Shown: positions 15,763 to 25,173, counted from the stretch's first letter. The stretch is 29,303 nt of DNA from Cylindrotheca closterium (GCA_933822405.4 CAKOGP040001313.1:1-29303); one strand, 5' to 3'. The notes: generated by a model from the sequence alone, not told the origin. Program-made: numbers and translations.

Positions 15763-16764
15763 ATGCCAAGATTAGCCAAGCGAGTCACCTCGTTCTTTCC
15801 AGGGAAAGGACCAACGGAATCATCATCAGCATCATCAGCATCATCAGCATCAGCAACATCAGCAGCAGCAGCAGCAGCAAAGACTAATAATCAGGTTCCT
15901 CCAAGAAACAGCATCGATAGTACCGACATTGACGGCAGTAGTAGCCATCTTCGCGTGAATGATGATGATGATGATGATGATACCCCATCAGTCGGAGAAG
16001 AACTAACTTCCGCACCCTGTCTATCCTCACTGTTAACCGCCACTTCGGAACGCAATCTCCCTCCTGATGGTGGTGGTGGTGGTGGTGATGGTAGGATGAT
16101 CCTACAGTCCGCAGTAAGGATGACGAGTCAACGTCATACGCAACAAGGACCCAAAAAGAGTATATTGAAAAGCACCACCTCTTCGATTTCTACCATTATG
16201 AGCGACAGTGTTGCGAGTGGTGGTGATGCATACTTTACCACTTCTTCTTCTTCTTCTTCTATTTCTTCGAGTCGTCGAGATCCCAATAATACTACCAAGC
16301 TATTATCCTTCACGTCGATTCATGTTCGAGAATACCCAGTCTTGATTGGGGACAATCCTTCGGTGGGACAAGGCGTCCCTTTGACGATTGGTTGGGAACC
16401 TCAAACAGAAGAATCCTACCAGGTGGAAGACTTTGAAAGCAACCATAGAGCAGAACCTGTGTTGTCATTGAAGGAAATGAAATTCACGGAGGAAGAACGA
16501 GCCCAGATTGCCAAGAATTTGGGATATTCCGACGGCAAGATCAACAAAATTGCGCATCATGTCAAGTTTAGTACATTGACCCGCAAGAAGAAGATAATAC
16601 GAACCTTGCATTTGGATGTAATGAAAACCTCATTCCGATCAGGACTGACCAAGGTTTCCAATTCTTCTCGCAAACTTTTGGGGACCAAACATGATGATGA
16701 TGATAATAATGAAGGAATGGGAGATGATGACAATGGGGATGATCGGGATGAAATGGCATTTTAA
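15763..16764 (+). CDS. Diatom-type conserved protein with REYP...GDNPSV motif, function unknown
   Basis: 333 residues from an ATG at 15763. The N-terminal half is low-complexity (Ser/Ala, an Asp run at 67-73, Gly run at 103-108, Ser run at 161-166), encoded by trinucleotide repeats. The conserved part begins at ~181 with F-T-S-I-H-V-R-E-Y-P-V-L-I-G-D-N-P-S-V, then GVPLTIGWEP (204-213). About 30 residues later comes an acidic/basic helix with ERAQIAKNLGYSDGKI (245-260) and a basic RKKKIIRTLH (274-283). I recall this motif block as a large family typical of diatoms and their relatives, often next to a variable low-complexity region; no function is established to my knowledge. There is no signal peptide or membrane segment. 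The tail is again acidic. Confidence 0.8.
   Translation: MPRLAKRVTSFFPGKGPTESSSASSASSASATSAAAAAAKTNNQVPPRNSIDSTDIDGSSSHLRVNDDDDDDDTPSVGEELTSAPCLSSLLTATSERNLPPDGGGGGGDGRMILQSAVRMTSQRHTQQGPKKSILKSTTSSISTIMSDSVASGGDAYFTTSSSSSSISSSRRDPNNTTKLLSFTSIHVREYPVLIGDNPSVGQGVPLTIGWEPQTEESYQVEDFESNHRAEPVLSLKEMKFTEEERAQIAKNLGYSDGKINKIAHHVKFSTLTRKKKIIRTLHLDVMKTSFRSGLTKVSNSSRKLLGTKHDDDDNNEGMGDDDNGDDRDEMAF
15820..15880. repeat. Trinucleotide microsatellite inside a coding region
   Basis: ATCATCAGC-type repeats pass into a (CAG)n run and encode the Ser/Ala tract at residues ~20-39 of the protein above. The length is likely variable between alleles, since it stays in frame by threes. Confidence 0.85.
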
Positions 16765-17238
16765 TAATATAGTGTCATAGTAGGATATATACATGGGCAT
16801 GTTGAAACGATTGGGCGCTTCGTATCTACTATGATCATCATGATATCATCTCGTATTATAAATTATAATATTTTAAAATATTATTATAATACATTCAATC
16901 ATTATATCGGACAAAGGGGAACATTTATACGGTAGGTGTAATCATCATTGAATTGAATGAATGTACAGTCTCGCCCCCTAATGGTCAAAGAATTACCGAA
17001 TCAATAAGTTCAGTAGTTGGTTAAGTGTGCTGGAAAAGTCTTGTCTATTTGTTTTAAACTATTTGTGATAGTTGATGATGCGTGCTTCCTGCCTGCTTTC
17101 CTTCCTTCCTTCCTTCATCTTCATCGTGATCGATATGACTGCTCTTAGAGCAGTCATTGCATGACTTTTTATCGAGCCACACTGATTCTTTTCCAATCAA
17201 ATTAATTCCGCAATCAATTCAATTCAATTCCATTCGCT
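16765..17238. other. Intergenic region between convergent genes
   Basis: The 3' ends of two convergent genes flank this stretch. It contains the A/T palindrome described separately, a (CTTC)n run near 17099-17118, and repeated AATTCAATTC near 17215-17232 just past the minus-strand stop. No gene is supported. Confidence 0.4.
16865..16884. terminator. 20-bp A/T palindrome between convergent genes
   Basis: ATAATATTTTAAAATATTAT is perfectly self-complementary, and the arms continue outward if a 3-base bulge is allowed. It lies about 100 bp after one stop codon and 355 bp before the convergent one, a position where a bidirectional 3'-end or polyadenylation region would be expected. The assignment is tentative because A/T-rich palindromes arise by chance in such sequence. 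Confidence 0.3.
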
Positions 17239-18630
17239 TTACTTTGTTGTTGTTTCGGCTTCTAGTTCTCCAGTTTTAAGAGAGGATTCCTTGACCAACT
17301 TTTGGAATTCCGGATCCTCCCACCACGCATTGGTGGTTTGAATGGCATCCCCATCCGCGGTAGAAGCCGACCCGGTTGATTTCATAGCCTTGACGGCACC
17401 TGGATTGGCCACACCAAAGTTGGTAATGGCTTCCTTCATATGATCGACGCCCTTGTCGAGCATGTAGGCAATTTCTTGGGGACGTTCGTATCCCGCTTCG
17501 CGCAAACCGAGCACAAGTTTGGTAAATAGATTTTGCGTGGCAGGTGATTCTTGTCTGACGAGTTGCATCATGACTAGCATGCTCTTTTTCTCCATGCATT
17601 GTACCTTGAGTGTCTTGCCCGCACCGGCTTGCAATTGCAAACATTCAATGGCCAGGCGATTGGCCTCGTCAAAGGTAAATTCGGCATCGTGCACCAATTT
17701 GGGTTCCATCACGACGGAAGCTTTCTTTTCTTCTTCCTCGACGGCTGCTTTGGGTGTTTTTGTTACTTTTTCTTCTTCTGGAATCAATGCCTCGCCCTTG
17801 CCTTGTTCGTAATAATACATGATGGGGGTTGGTTTAAAGTCGGCTTCCAATGGATCTTCATTGGGATCTTCTTCGACCGACGCTTGAGGAACAAGGACGA
17901 GAGAAGCACTGGGATTGGCTGTCATGAGTTCGGAAGAAAGAGATTCCAATTGAGATTCAGCCTCGGGAGCGTAAAAGAATAGAACGCTCAAGTTTTGGAC
18001 TTGGGACGCCGAGGAAATCAGAGTCTTGAGTTCGTCAGGAGTATCTACGAGGGCAATCCAATTGGTAGCTTCTTCCAAAACGGAAGAAGGAGGAACCACA
18101 GTGCCTTCCTCGTAGGCCAATTTGGATAGCAATCCAGTGTATCGGGCAGTCCTAGTCAACAATCGCTTCTTGGTTTTGGAGACATCTTGACTGAGCGAGA
18201 CAATCTTGTTGAATCCAAAGGCCGAGTCTTCGTGATTCAATAAGTAAAAGAGTTCGGGAGTGACGCGACTGCCACTGACAATGCAGGTGGAATCTTGAAT
18301 GTTTTTGCGCGTCAAGACAGGCCCGGCCACGGGGACGTAGGATTGAATGTCCGACAGGGGATTCACGTGCGGCGTGTTGCTGTCACTCGTGCCACCCACG
18401 CCGCGATTGAATTGATAATTCATGCGCTTCAATTGCAGGTCGTCAATCTTGGCTTTTCCATCGTCAATGGCGCCGGCTTCTTTGGCCATTTGCAGCGCTG
18501 ACGACGAAGTTGGAAGAGTTGGAAGAGTTGGATGAATTGCATTCTTATTGGCAGTGAATGCAAAGGCACAATGGCTGGCAAGGCTGGCCGAAGAAGCCAA
18601 AACGAGAGCTGCAGAGTTGGAAATCTTCAT
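17239..18630 (-). CDS. Predicted plastid-targeted conserved protein of unknown function (463 aa)
   Basis: 463 residues from ATG at 18630 to TAA at 17239, with no intron needed. Residues 1-25 form a signal peptide (MKISNSAALVLASSASLASH followed by CAFAFTA), where A-F matches the diatom plastid junction; a Ser/Thr/Pro-rich, transit-peptide-like stretch follows to ~47. A first folded segment (~75-230) has VSGSRVTPELFYLLNHED and alternating hydrophobic strands such as LSVLFFYAP, which would suit an alpha/beta fold. An acidic Glu/Lys linker (~275-310) leads to a helical C-terminal segment with TFDEANRLAIECLQLQAG and LREAGYERPQEIAYMLDKG. I do not recognise a named domain or a catalytic motif. Likely stromal or thylakoid; role unknown. 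Confidence 0.75.
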   Translation of the reverse strand: MKISNSAALVLASSASLASHCAFAFTANKNAIHPTLPTLPTSSSALQMAKEAGAIDDGKAKIDDLQLKRMNYQFNRGVGGTSDSNTPHVNPLSDIQSYVPVAGPVLTRKNIQDSTCIVSGSRVTPELFYLLNHEDSAFGFNKIVSLSQDVSKTKKRLLTRTARYTGLLSKLAYEEGTVVPPSSVLEEATNWIALVDTPDELKTLISSASQVQNLSVLFFYAPEAESQLESLSSELMTANPSASLVLVPQASVEEDPNEDPLEADFKPTPIMYYYEQGKGEALIPEEEKVTKTPKAAVEEEEKKASVVMEPKLVHDAEFTFDEANRLAIECLQLQAGAGKTLKVQCMEKKSMLVMMQLVRQESPATQNLFTKLVLGLREAGYERPQEIAYMLDKGVDHMKEAITNFGVANPGAVKAMKSTGSASTADGDAIQTTNAWWEDPEFQKLVKESSLKTGELEAETTTK

Positions 18631-18716
18631 TCTATTGTTTGTTTGTGCGTTTATGTTTGCTTGTGTGTGCTTGATTGCTTGTATTGATTGTCTTGTGATT
18701 TGATTGGTTTTTCAAT

Positions 18717-18746
18717 TGACAATGACAATGACAATGACAATGACAA
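18717..18746. repeat. Hexanucleotide microsatellite (TGACAA)5
   Basis: Five exact copies of TGACAA lie about 90 bp upstream of the minus-strand plastid-protein gene. Probably in its promoter or 5' leader. Confidence 0.9.
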
Positions 18747-19371
18747 GAATGGCTGACTCAATTCTACTCAATCTTATTTTGTTATATTTTGTCGTCGTGT
18801 CATCACATCCATTTTTCTTTTTTCCAGATGATTTTTTTCCTTCGATTCCGATCTTCGTCCAAGTTTCGAGTTCTTGGACCCATCGACCAATCAAAATTGC
18901 CACCGAATTGCAGATGGTCTGACGTGTGCTGATTGGAGGAGAGGTTTTCGTTTTGAAGAGAAGGAATGACTATTGAGCTCGAAGGAGTCGAACGATTTAC
19001 CGTCCGTTGGATGTCCGTCAACGGTCTGCAATTTCATTTCACAAAAATAAAAAATAATTTCATGCCCATTCTGAATTTCAATTCGAACAATCGTGGAAAG
19101 CGCGCCTTGCTTTGAAAAGAATCCCAAGATTCATTCTTTGACACCGATGAATGAATGAATCAATCATGCGCGAGATGCGAGATATGCAGTACCTGGTACC
19201 TAGTACAAGTATTCGGTATATACGGTATGCATCCATCCATCCATCATCTCATCCGTCATCGTCATCGATATTAATCGCACCCAAGAAGAATCCTTTTTTT
19301 TTTCAAGCTCATCATTGGCACTTTCATTCATTCATTGCCGTACCGTACGTGTGGGCCTGGTGTCAACAGAA

Positions 19372-19379
19372 TATAAAAG
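19372..19379 (+). promoter_or_regulatory. TATA-box-like TATAAAAG upstream of the RING gene
   Basis: TATAAAAG on the coding strand, 243 bp before the chosen ATG. It fits the TATA consensus and would imply a 5' leader of about 210 bases. Position and consensus are the only support. Confidence 0.3.
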
Positions 19380-19621
19380 TACAAGTACAAAGCGAGAATC
19401 AGGTAAATGCTCTACTAGACAGTTGCCTTGCGAACTGGTCTTTTTGGATCTAACCCTATCAACATCATCATCAACATCATCATCATCATCAAAGAAGGAG
19501 AATAGAGAAGGTTTAATCGAAACAGCTGACACGACCATTGGCCATTCATTTATTGTGTTTCATCCAATCCAATCCATTCAAGCAATCCAATCCAGCAATC
19601 CATTCAAGCAAGCAATCCATC

Positions 19622-20926
19622 ATGTTGGCCATCATGATACTACTCATCTTCGTCGGCTGTCTCTTTTTCGTAATTGCCTCCATTCGATTCAAGAAACAAT
19701 TGGCCAAACAGGAACAAGAAATGGCAGAATTGAGGGCTACGAGGAGACGGGAAGCCAGGGATCGGGAATTGGCACTGGAAGAATTCTTGGATGTACAAGA
19801 ACAATCAAGGCTCGATCTTTTCATGGAACACTTTGAGTTTCACATGGTGCCATCGCGGCCAATAAGGTCGTCACGGCCAACAACGTCAACTTCAACAACA
19901 ACAACTTCAACAACAACATTGCCACTGACGCCAAGTGATGACGACAATGAGGATGCCGCCAAGAGAAAGTTATCGGACATGGACACGACCAACATTACAC
20001 TCTCGTCGTCCTATGACGATGCCGATGCTGATGCTGATGCTGATACTACTGATGATACTGGTAGCACACGTGGCACTGATCATCATTTTGACTTTCAGCA
20101 GTATCGGAAGAATGGGCAAGAGCCAAAGCTGGAGACTTCTCGTCATGGCGGCACTCAAGATGCTCCATCCGACAGTACCGGTAAGGATGCTGATTCCGAC
20201 GACAGCACCAATGCACCCACTACTACTCCAGAGCAAATTCAAGACTTGCGACAGAACGACAACAACGACAACAGCAACAACAACAATGACAGCAACAACG
20301 ACAACAGCAACAATGACAGCAACACCAATTCTAGTAGCATCATGAATGGCATTGCTCCATTATGGCTCACTTCGGCGATTTGTCGTAGCACACTGCTGAA
20401 CACTGCTGCTTCTACGGAAGCGGAAGAGGATTGTTGCTGCATTTGTTTGGACTCGTATCGACCAGGCGATACTGTCTGTTGGGGCAAACAACAACAACAA
20501 CAATTGTCGTCGCCCTCGTCGTCTTTGGTATTGTCAAATGACAATGGTACATCTACGACTGCCGAGAACAACAACAACAGCAACAGCAACAGCAGCAACA
20601 TTCATAAGTGCCACCACATGTTTCACAAGGAGTGTGCCTTGCAATGGTTTCTACGAATAAAGCAGACAAACAACCAATGTCCCATGTGTCGAATCACATT
20701 GCTGCCTTTTATGCAACAAGATGACAAAAAAGCCCAAGAATCATCCACATCATTGCCACTTATTATTGGTGCGGAGGATCATCATCAACAACAACAACAA
20801 CAACAAGTAGTTACTACGAACAGCAGCAACAACACTGCCATTGCTACTGATACTTCTGGCGCCCAAGAAACTAACACTGCCGATGATACTGCTGGTACCG
20901 TGGTGGATGTTGAAGCACAAATCTGA
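19622..20926 (+). CDS. Membrane-anchored RING-H2 zinc-finger protein, probable E3 ubiquitin ligase
   Basis: 434 residues from the ATG at 19622; the open frame reaches back to a TTG at 19538. Residues 2-21 form one transmembrane helix (LAIMILLIFVGCLFFVIASI), followed by a charged helix (23-60) that may be coiled coil, then a long Asp/Asn/Ser/Thr-rich disordered region (~80-265). The RING-H2 finger has C272-x2-C275, C330-x-H332, H335-x2-C338 and C353-x2-C356 (CPMCR), all eight zinc ligands being present. RING-H2 proteins usually recruit E2 enzymes to ubiquitinate membrane or nearby targets. The loop between C275 and C330 is 54 residues with Gln and Asn runs, longer than the 9-39 usually quoted for RING fingers. 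The C-terminus is Gln/Thr-rich and disordered. The membrane compartment cannot be told from sequence. Confidence 0.85.
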   Translation: MLAIMILLIFVGCLFFVIASIRFKKQLAKQEQEMAELRATRRREARDRELALEEFLDVQEQSRLDLFMEHFEFHMVPSRPIRSSRPTTSTSTTTTSTTTLPLTPSDDDNEDAAKRKLSDMDTTNITLSSSYDDADADADADTTDDTGSTRGTDHHFDFQQYRKNGQEPKLETSRHGGTQDAPSDSTGKDADSDDSTNAPTTTPEQIQDLRQNDNNDNSNNNNDSNNDNSNNDSNTNSSSIMNGIAPLWLTSAICRSTLLNTAASTEAEEDCCCICLDSYRPGDTVCWGKQQQQQLSSPSSSLVLSNDNGTSTTAENNNNSNSNSSNIHKCHHMFHKECALQWFLRIKQTNNQCPMCRITLLPFMQQDDKKAQESSTSLPLIIGAEDHHQQQQQQQVVTTNSSNNTAIATDTSGAQETNTADDTAGTVVDVEAQI

Positions 20927-21568
20927 GTGAGTGAGTTGAATGGGCGGGGTCCTTCCTCCTCGGAACAAAATAAACAAGAATGGATGCTCGTGTCGAGTTA
21001 GTACTATACTATTGGAGCGGTCCGCCGCCGTCGCAAGAACGAACGAGAAAAAATGGTTTGACAAACACTACATGCAGTTGGAGACGAATAAACTATAGCT
21101 ATACAAAATGTAACATATAATACAACTAACTATCATACGGAACAGAAAAGTGAATCAAGATAAATACTGTAGTAGACTTCGAGGAGGATAGCAAATAAAT
21201 CTTCAGAAATTACAGCGATATCTTGGAAAGTCGCCGGCAAGCTTCGACCAGTAACGGATATGTTATAGAGCCGTTTGGATTTAGCCGGTATTTATCCAGT
21301 ACTTGGCCGGTAATTCTCCTTAAGCAAAATTATTCTCTCACACATGATTGGCTGAAATAGTGTTAAAGTGACGTCGTCGGGTGCAACTCCGAGAACTTTT
21401 TGCGATTCACTCAATCTTCCACAAAACGCTGTCAAAACCTATTACTGTACACTTTCCCATCAAATCAAACCTGCCGAACCAAAAGGCTTCGATAGGATAG
21501 TAGGATCGAGATATCATATCCTTTCACTCTACATTTTTTATTTTATTTTTGCACGACGATATAAGACG
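20927..21568. other. Intergenic region, no gene seen
   Basis: No supported gene on either strand. The frame of the next gene is open back to 21368 but only through a GTG, so this part is more likely a 5' leader. No repeats of note. Confidence 0.4.
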
Positions 21569-22528
21569 ATGCCAACCACCAACAAGAGCAGGATGTCCTT
21601 GTTTCTCAAATCGAACAAGCGAAAGACAACGACGACGACACCAGAACAACAAGTCGTCGTCGGCCATCATGATCCGAATCTCAAAGCAACAACGTCTGAC
21701 AGTAGTATGAACCATGATGGAACTACTCTCAAGACCATTGGCAAGATGAAAAAGAAGAACAAGACATTGCAAATCTTTCGACGCAAGCAACTTTCTTCTT
21801 TTAGCTCCAACAACAAGAAGAAGAAGAAGAAGAAAGGAGTCCTCGACACCAGCATTGTCATCGATGTTGATGCGGATGACGACGACGATGATGGTGCTTC
21901 GCAAATTCGACCTGGATTGACATGGACAAATTCGGAAGACTCTTCATCCCTTTTCGGCGACAGCTCCAGTATTCGTAGCGGATCAAGGACTCAAAACATC
22001 CTCGAACTTCTTACTCCTGGCAGCAACAATGATAACAACTCGACTTTGCTAATACTACCCACCAACACCTTGGATTTCAAATCAGTACACCAGCAGCAAG
22101 TAACAAACCAAAATAATGATGATGATGAACATTTAGAGTTTCTCATGGCCATGCACAAGACGGAAATTGAAGAGAAGCAAGTCGAGATTGAAATGATGCA
22201 GGACCAAATTGCAATTTTGAATGACAAGAATGAGAGCAAGAGTAGAACGATCGATTCGATGAAGGAACAGCACAAACTTGCAATTCATGAGAAGACCATG
22301 GAGATGAAATCAGTGGAGAGTCGCATGGTTATTATGAAGAGCCAGCACGAAGAAGAGATTGAAATTCTAGAATCCACCGTCCAGCAAAAAGAAGGCGAAA
22401 TCATTGATCTCAAGGCAAAATTGAATTGCACCAAAGCTGACTTGTTTGAAGTCAGCAGCAATCTGATTCAGGCGCAGCACAAGATACACGACATGTCAAC
22501 TGCATGGCCGTACAAGTTCTTCCTGTAG
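21569..22528 (+). CDS. Coiled-coil protein of unknown function (319 aa)
   Basis: 319 residues from the first in-frame ATG (21569). The N-terminal part is basic and Thr/Ser/Lys-rich with a poly-Lys run (83-89), then an Asp run (103-108). From ~187 to ~310 the sequence becomes one long amphipathic, heptad-like helix rich in Glu, Lys, Gln, Met and Ile (EIEEKQVEIEMMQDQIAILN, then EEEIEILESTVQQKEGEIID), ending in WPYKFFL. This predicts a dimeric coiled coil with a basic, possibly nucleus-directed or nucleic-acid-binding head. No catalytic motif, membrane segment or presequence is visible, and I do not recognise the family. Coiled-coil composition alone says little about function. Confidence 0.65.
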   Translation: MPTTNKSRMSLFLKSNKRKTTTTTPEQQVVVGHHDPNLKATTSDSSMNHDGTTLKTIGKMKKKNKTLQIFRRKQLSSFSSNNKKKKKKKGVLDTSIVIDVDADDDDDDGASQIRPGLTWTNSEDSSSLFGDSSSIRSGSRTQNILELLTPGSNNDNNSTLLILPTNTLDFKSVHQQQVTNQNNDDDEHLEFLMAMHKTEIEEKQVEIEMMQDQIAILNDKNESKSRTIDSMKEQHKLAIHEKTMEMKSVESRMVIMKSQHEEEIEILESTVQQKEGEIIDLKAKLNCTKADLFEVSSNLIQAQHKIHDMSTAWPYKFFL

Positions 22529-22996
22529 AAGAATGACAAGGCATTATGTGGTGACTTACTTGGGGGGATCAGGGTCACCACCAATGTCGTCAAGCTCGTC
22601 GTCTTGTCGTTCTATGTCATCCAGTCTGGCGCTTATTTGATCGTCTCAGCTAGAGAATGGAAGCAGCCTCTATCAGCAGAGGGAGTTACAATAGATGCGC
22701 TAATTGATAACACATTACGAAAGTAATTTTCTATATTCTGCCGATGACTAAAGTTATATATATCTGTCATTTGTCGTAGCCTTCAAATGGCAATCTCCTT
22801 CATGCATGTGTCGAACGCAGCAATTCGAAAAAAATCAAGCAAAATATAAGCATTGTAGCATGCAAGTACTTGTACTCTGAATAAGTAAGTAGGCTATCAT
22901 AGTATTAAAAATTGACATCAACTTGATAGCTGAATAGTGTAGCTGTCGGCCCATGAATGAATGAATGAATGAATGTATCATAGATGCCGTTCTGGA
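22529..22996. other. Intergenic region between convergent genes, with an (ATGA)n microsatellite
   Basis: The coiled-coil gene and the small plastid-protein gene converge on this stretch. It contains an (ATGA)5-6 tetranucleotide run at 22953-22975, about 20 bp from the minus-strand stop. No gene or RNA is supported. Confidence 0.45.
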
Positions 22997-23710
22997 CTAA
23001 TCATCGTTCTCCTTCTTGGGAGCGTATTCAAAACTCGGATCGATCAATCCAATAACAAATTGAGCGAGGACTTTGAAAAAGTCTTCACCAGTCAATTTCG
23101 CCAACGATGGTTCCGTCTCTGATAATGTTGTTTGGGCTGCTACGAGACGTTCCTTGAGCTTATTGGACGTCAATACCATGTTACATCCTCTCATAATAAC
23201 AGTCGCAAAGGCTTGATTACAACCGGGTTCGGAGATGACAGCTGTCAGAAAGGCGGCAGTCGATTTTGTGATAGCTCGAAAGATACATCGCTGCAAATAC
23301 GCAATAGGACTAAATATTTTCCGGATGATGGTCCCGAGTAATGTCGTGGAAAACGGCGGTTTGACGATGGTGTTGGTGCTGCTTGTTGTTGACGAGGATG
23401 ATACTTCTGCCGTAGATGGTTCACCTTCCGGGGTCGTTCCTGCACTGTAGTTTGATTTGTACAGAATTGGACTTTGCCGCCGCAATTTCATTCCTATGAT
23501 GAGCCCTCTGACAGGAGTACGAGCCGAAGCAAAGGCATTCTGATGCTGGCTTTGTTCTTTAGGTAGTCGGGACGCCCTTGTCAACTTATAGGGTCGTTGT
23601 GGCAACGTCGAAAACGCTGATGCGCCTTGAAAAAAGGTTGAGGACAATCCCAACAGAAGCAACATCAATGCCATTTGAAAAGGTAGATGCTGTAGATGTA
23701 AAGTTGCCAT
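22997..23710 (-). CDS. Small predicted plastid-targeted protein of unknown function (237 aa)
   Basis: 237 residues from ATG at 23710 to TAG at 22997. The N-terminus is a clear signal peptide (hydrophobic MALMLLLLGL at 13-22) ending in GASAFSTLPQRP at 29-40, a near-canonical ASAF plastid-import junction. A basic, Ser/Arg/Gln-rich transit-like stretch follows to ~85. After a Ser/Thr linker (~95-116) the likely mature part has helices with IIRKIFSPIAYLQRCIFRAI (128-147) and TAAFLTAVISEPGCNQAFAT (151-170), then a Lys/Glu-rich helix and DFFKVLAQFVIGLIDPSFEY (210-229). Weak amphipathic or membrane-associated character is possible, but no firm transmembrane helix or named domain is seen. Targeting is well supported by motif; function is unknown. 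Confidence 0.75.
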   Translation of the reverse strand: MATLHLQHLPFQMALMLLLLGLSSTFFQGASAFSTLPQRPYKLTRASRLPKEQSQHQNAFASARTPVRGLIIGMKLRRQSPILYKSNYSAGTTPEGEPSTAEVSSSSTTSSTNTIVKPPFSTTLLGTIIRKIFSPIAYLQRCIFRAITKSTAAFLTAVISEPGCNQAFATVIMRGCNMVLTSNKLKERLVAAQTTLSETEPSLAKLTGEDFFKVLAQFVIGLIDPSFEYAPKKENDD

Positions 23711-23931
23711 ATTCTTGCTGCTTATGCTGAGTTATTTGTTCAACCGGAAGTATGCAGTATATAGTATACAGTATGCGTGTTGTTTGGTGTTTGGTGTTTG
23801 TTGTTTGTTGTTTATTGTTGTTTCTACAACGCTGTGATGATCAGAATAATCTTATTGGATCACTTCAACGATGCGTCGTACTGTATATATTTTATATACT
23901 CGTACCTATCATCTCGCCCGCGCAAAATACC
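23711..23931. other. Promoter-side flank of the small plastid-protein gene
   Basis: Low-complexity GTTTGGTGTTTGTTGTTTG-type sequence at ~23778-23822 and an AGTATGCAGTATATAGTATACAGTATG run at ~23748-23774 that contains the short palindrome GTATAC. No gene is supported. Confidence 0.4.
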
Positions 23932-25016
23932 GAAAACAAAAACAGAAATTGCGGGCCGCGCACCGCCGATACCGTTACACCCTCGTACTGTATTGTCATT
24001 ACGTTAGTACCGGTACCCATAAACATTGCCAAAATTCAAAGGGTTGAGCGTGCGGGTGTGTTGGTTGTTCACATTTCCGACTGGTTGGAACACGACGCAC
24101 TACAGATTGATTCGATTGATGGATTGATTCCTCTGATTCCTCTTCTTGCCTTTGATCATGCGCTTTCATCGATACGAAGTCGCTTTTTTAATCCGATATG
24201 TGCCCTTTTTTAATCGTTGGGCGTCGATAGTGGTTGAGAGAGGTCACGGTATCGGCGGAAAAGAACCCCCATCAAGAACTTGAAAGACTGTTGCCGGGTA
24301 GTCACTTTAAAGCGAACTTCAAGATTGCATGCAATAAAACATGTCTTACAGTAGGGAAATTGCGATGAGAACAATCCATTAAGTGAGAAAATTCGTTACG
24401 GAAGTCGCATGCCTGATAATATAGAACTCCAATAATCAAATGCCAGATCGTATATAACTCCGAAACACGACCGAAAACAAAAACAGAAATTGCGGGCCGC
24501 GCACCGCCGATACCGTTACACCCTCGTACTGTATTGTCATTACGTTAGTACCGGTACCCATAAACAGCATTGCCAAAATTCAAAGGGTTGAGCGTGCGGG
24601 TGTGTTGGTTGTTCACATTTCCGACTGGTTGGAACACGACGCACTACAGATTGATTCGATTGATGGATTGATTCCTCTGATTCCTCTTCTTGCCTTTGAT
24701 CATGCGCTTTCATCGATACGAAGTCGCTTTTTTAATCCGATATGTGCCCTTTTTTAATCGTTGGGCGTCGATAGTGGTTGAGAGAGGTCACGGTATCGGC
24801 GGAAAAGAACCCCCATCAAGAACTTGAAAGACTGTTGCCGGGTAGTCACTTTAAAGCGAACTTCAAGATTGCATGCAATAAAACATGTCTTACAGTAGGG
24901 AAATTGCGATGAGAACAATCCATTAAGTGAGAAAATTCGTTACGGAAGTCGCATGCCTGATAATATAGAACTCCAATAATCAAATGCCAGATCGTATATA
25001 ACTCCGAAACACGACC
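23932..25016. repeat. Near-perfect tandem duplication of a 541/544-bp unit
   Basis: Copy 1 is 23932-24472 (541 bp) and copy 2 is 24473-25016 (544 bp), directly abutting. Comparing them base by base by eye, the only difference found is a 3-bp insertion in copy 2 (ATAAACAGCATTGCC at ~24560-24574 versus ATAAACATTGCC in copy 1). The sequence ACC occurs just before copy 1, at the junction and at the end of copy 2, so the breakpoint shows 3-bp microhomology. The unit holds no credible gene; copy 2 ends 157 bp before the ATG of the cyclase gene and may duplicate its upstream control region. Collapse or expansion of alleles during assembly is an alternative. Confidence 0.95.
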
Positions 25017-25132
25017 AAAGGAGAGTTTTAGGCTCGGCCGATAAAGATTTTGTCTTTTCCCCCGTCTTTTTTGACTGGCATATAAAGCGTTTCTGTTGTC
25101 GCTTTGACCATCTGTTTCAAGGTGAAACAAAG

Positions 25133-25140
25133 TATAAAAG
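25133..25140 (+). promoter_or_regulatory. TATA-box-like TATAAAAG upstream of the cyclase gene
   Basis: TATAAAAG lies 41 bp before the ATG, and a second TATAAAGC lies at 25081-25088. If the nearer one is used, the 5' leader would be very short (about 10 bases), so the farther one fits better. This is consensus-only evidence. Confidence 0.3.
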
Positions 25141-25173
25141 GACTAAGAGAGGAAAGCACAAATCACCCAAAAG

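Larger units (their letters stand above)
18631..19621. other. ~1-kb divergent intergenic region
   Basis: This region separates two divergently transcribed genes, so it should hold both promoters. It contains a (TGACAA)5 array, GTACCTGGTACC at 19189-19200, CATCCATCCATCCATC near 19210-19225, a TATAAAAG at 19372-19379 and a (CATCAT)n run near 19463-19489. Short open frames on both strands here have no recognisable content and are not called. Confidence 0.4.

Noticed and set aside
21368..21568. N-terminal extension of the coiled-coil protein
   Set aside because: The frame is open but begins at GTG. The first ATG is at 21569, and the extra residues look like translated leader sequence.
23752..24213. 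Plus-strand frame of 153 codons over the first duplicated unit
   Set aside because: It starts in GTTT-type low-complexity DNA, crosses into the duplicated non-coding unit, and its translation has no motif.
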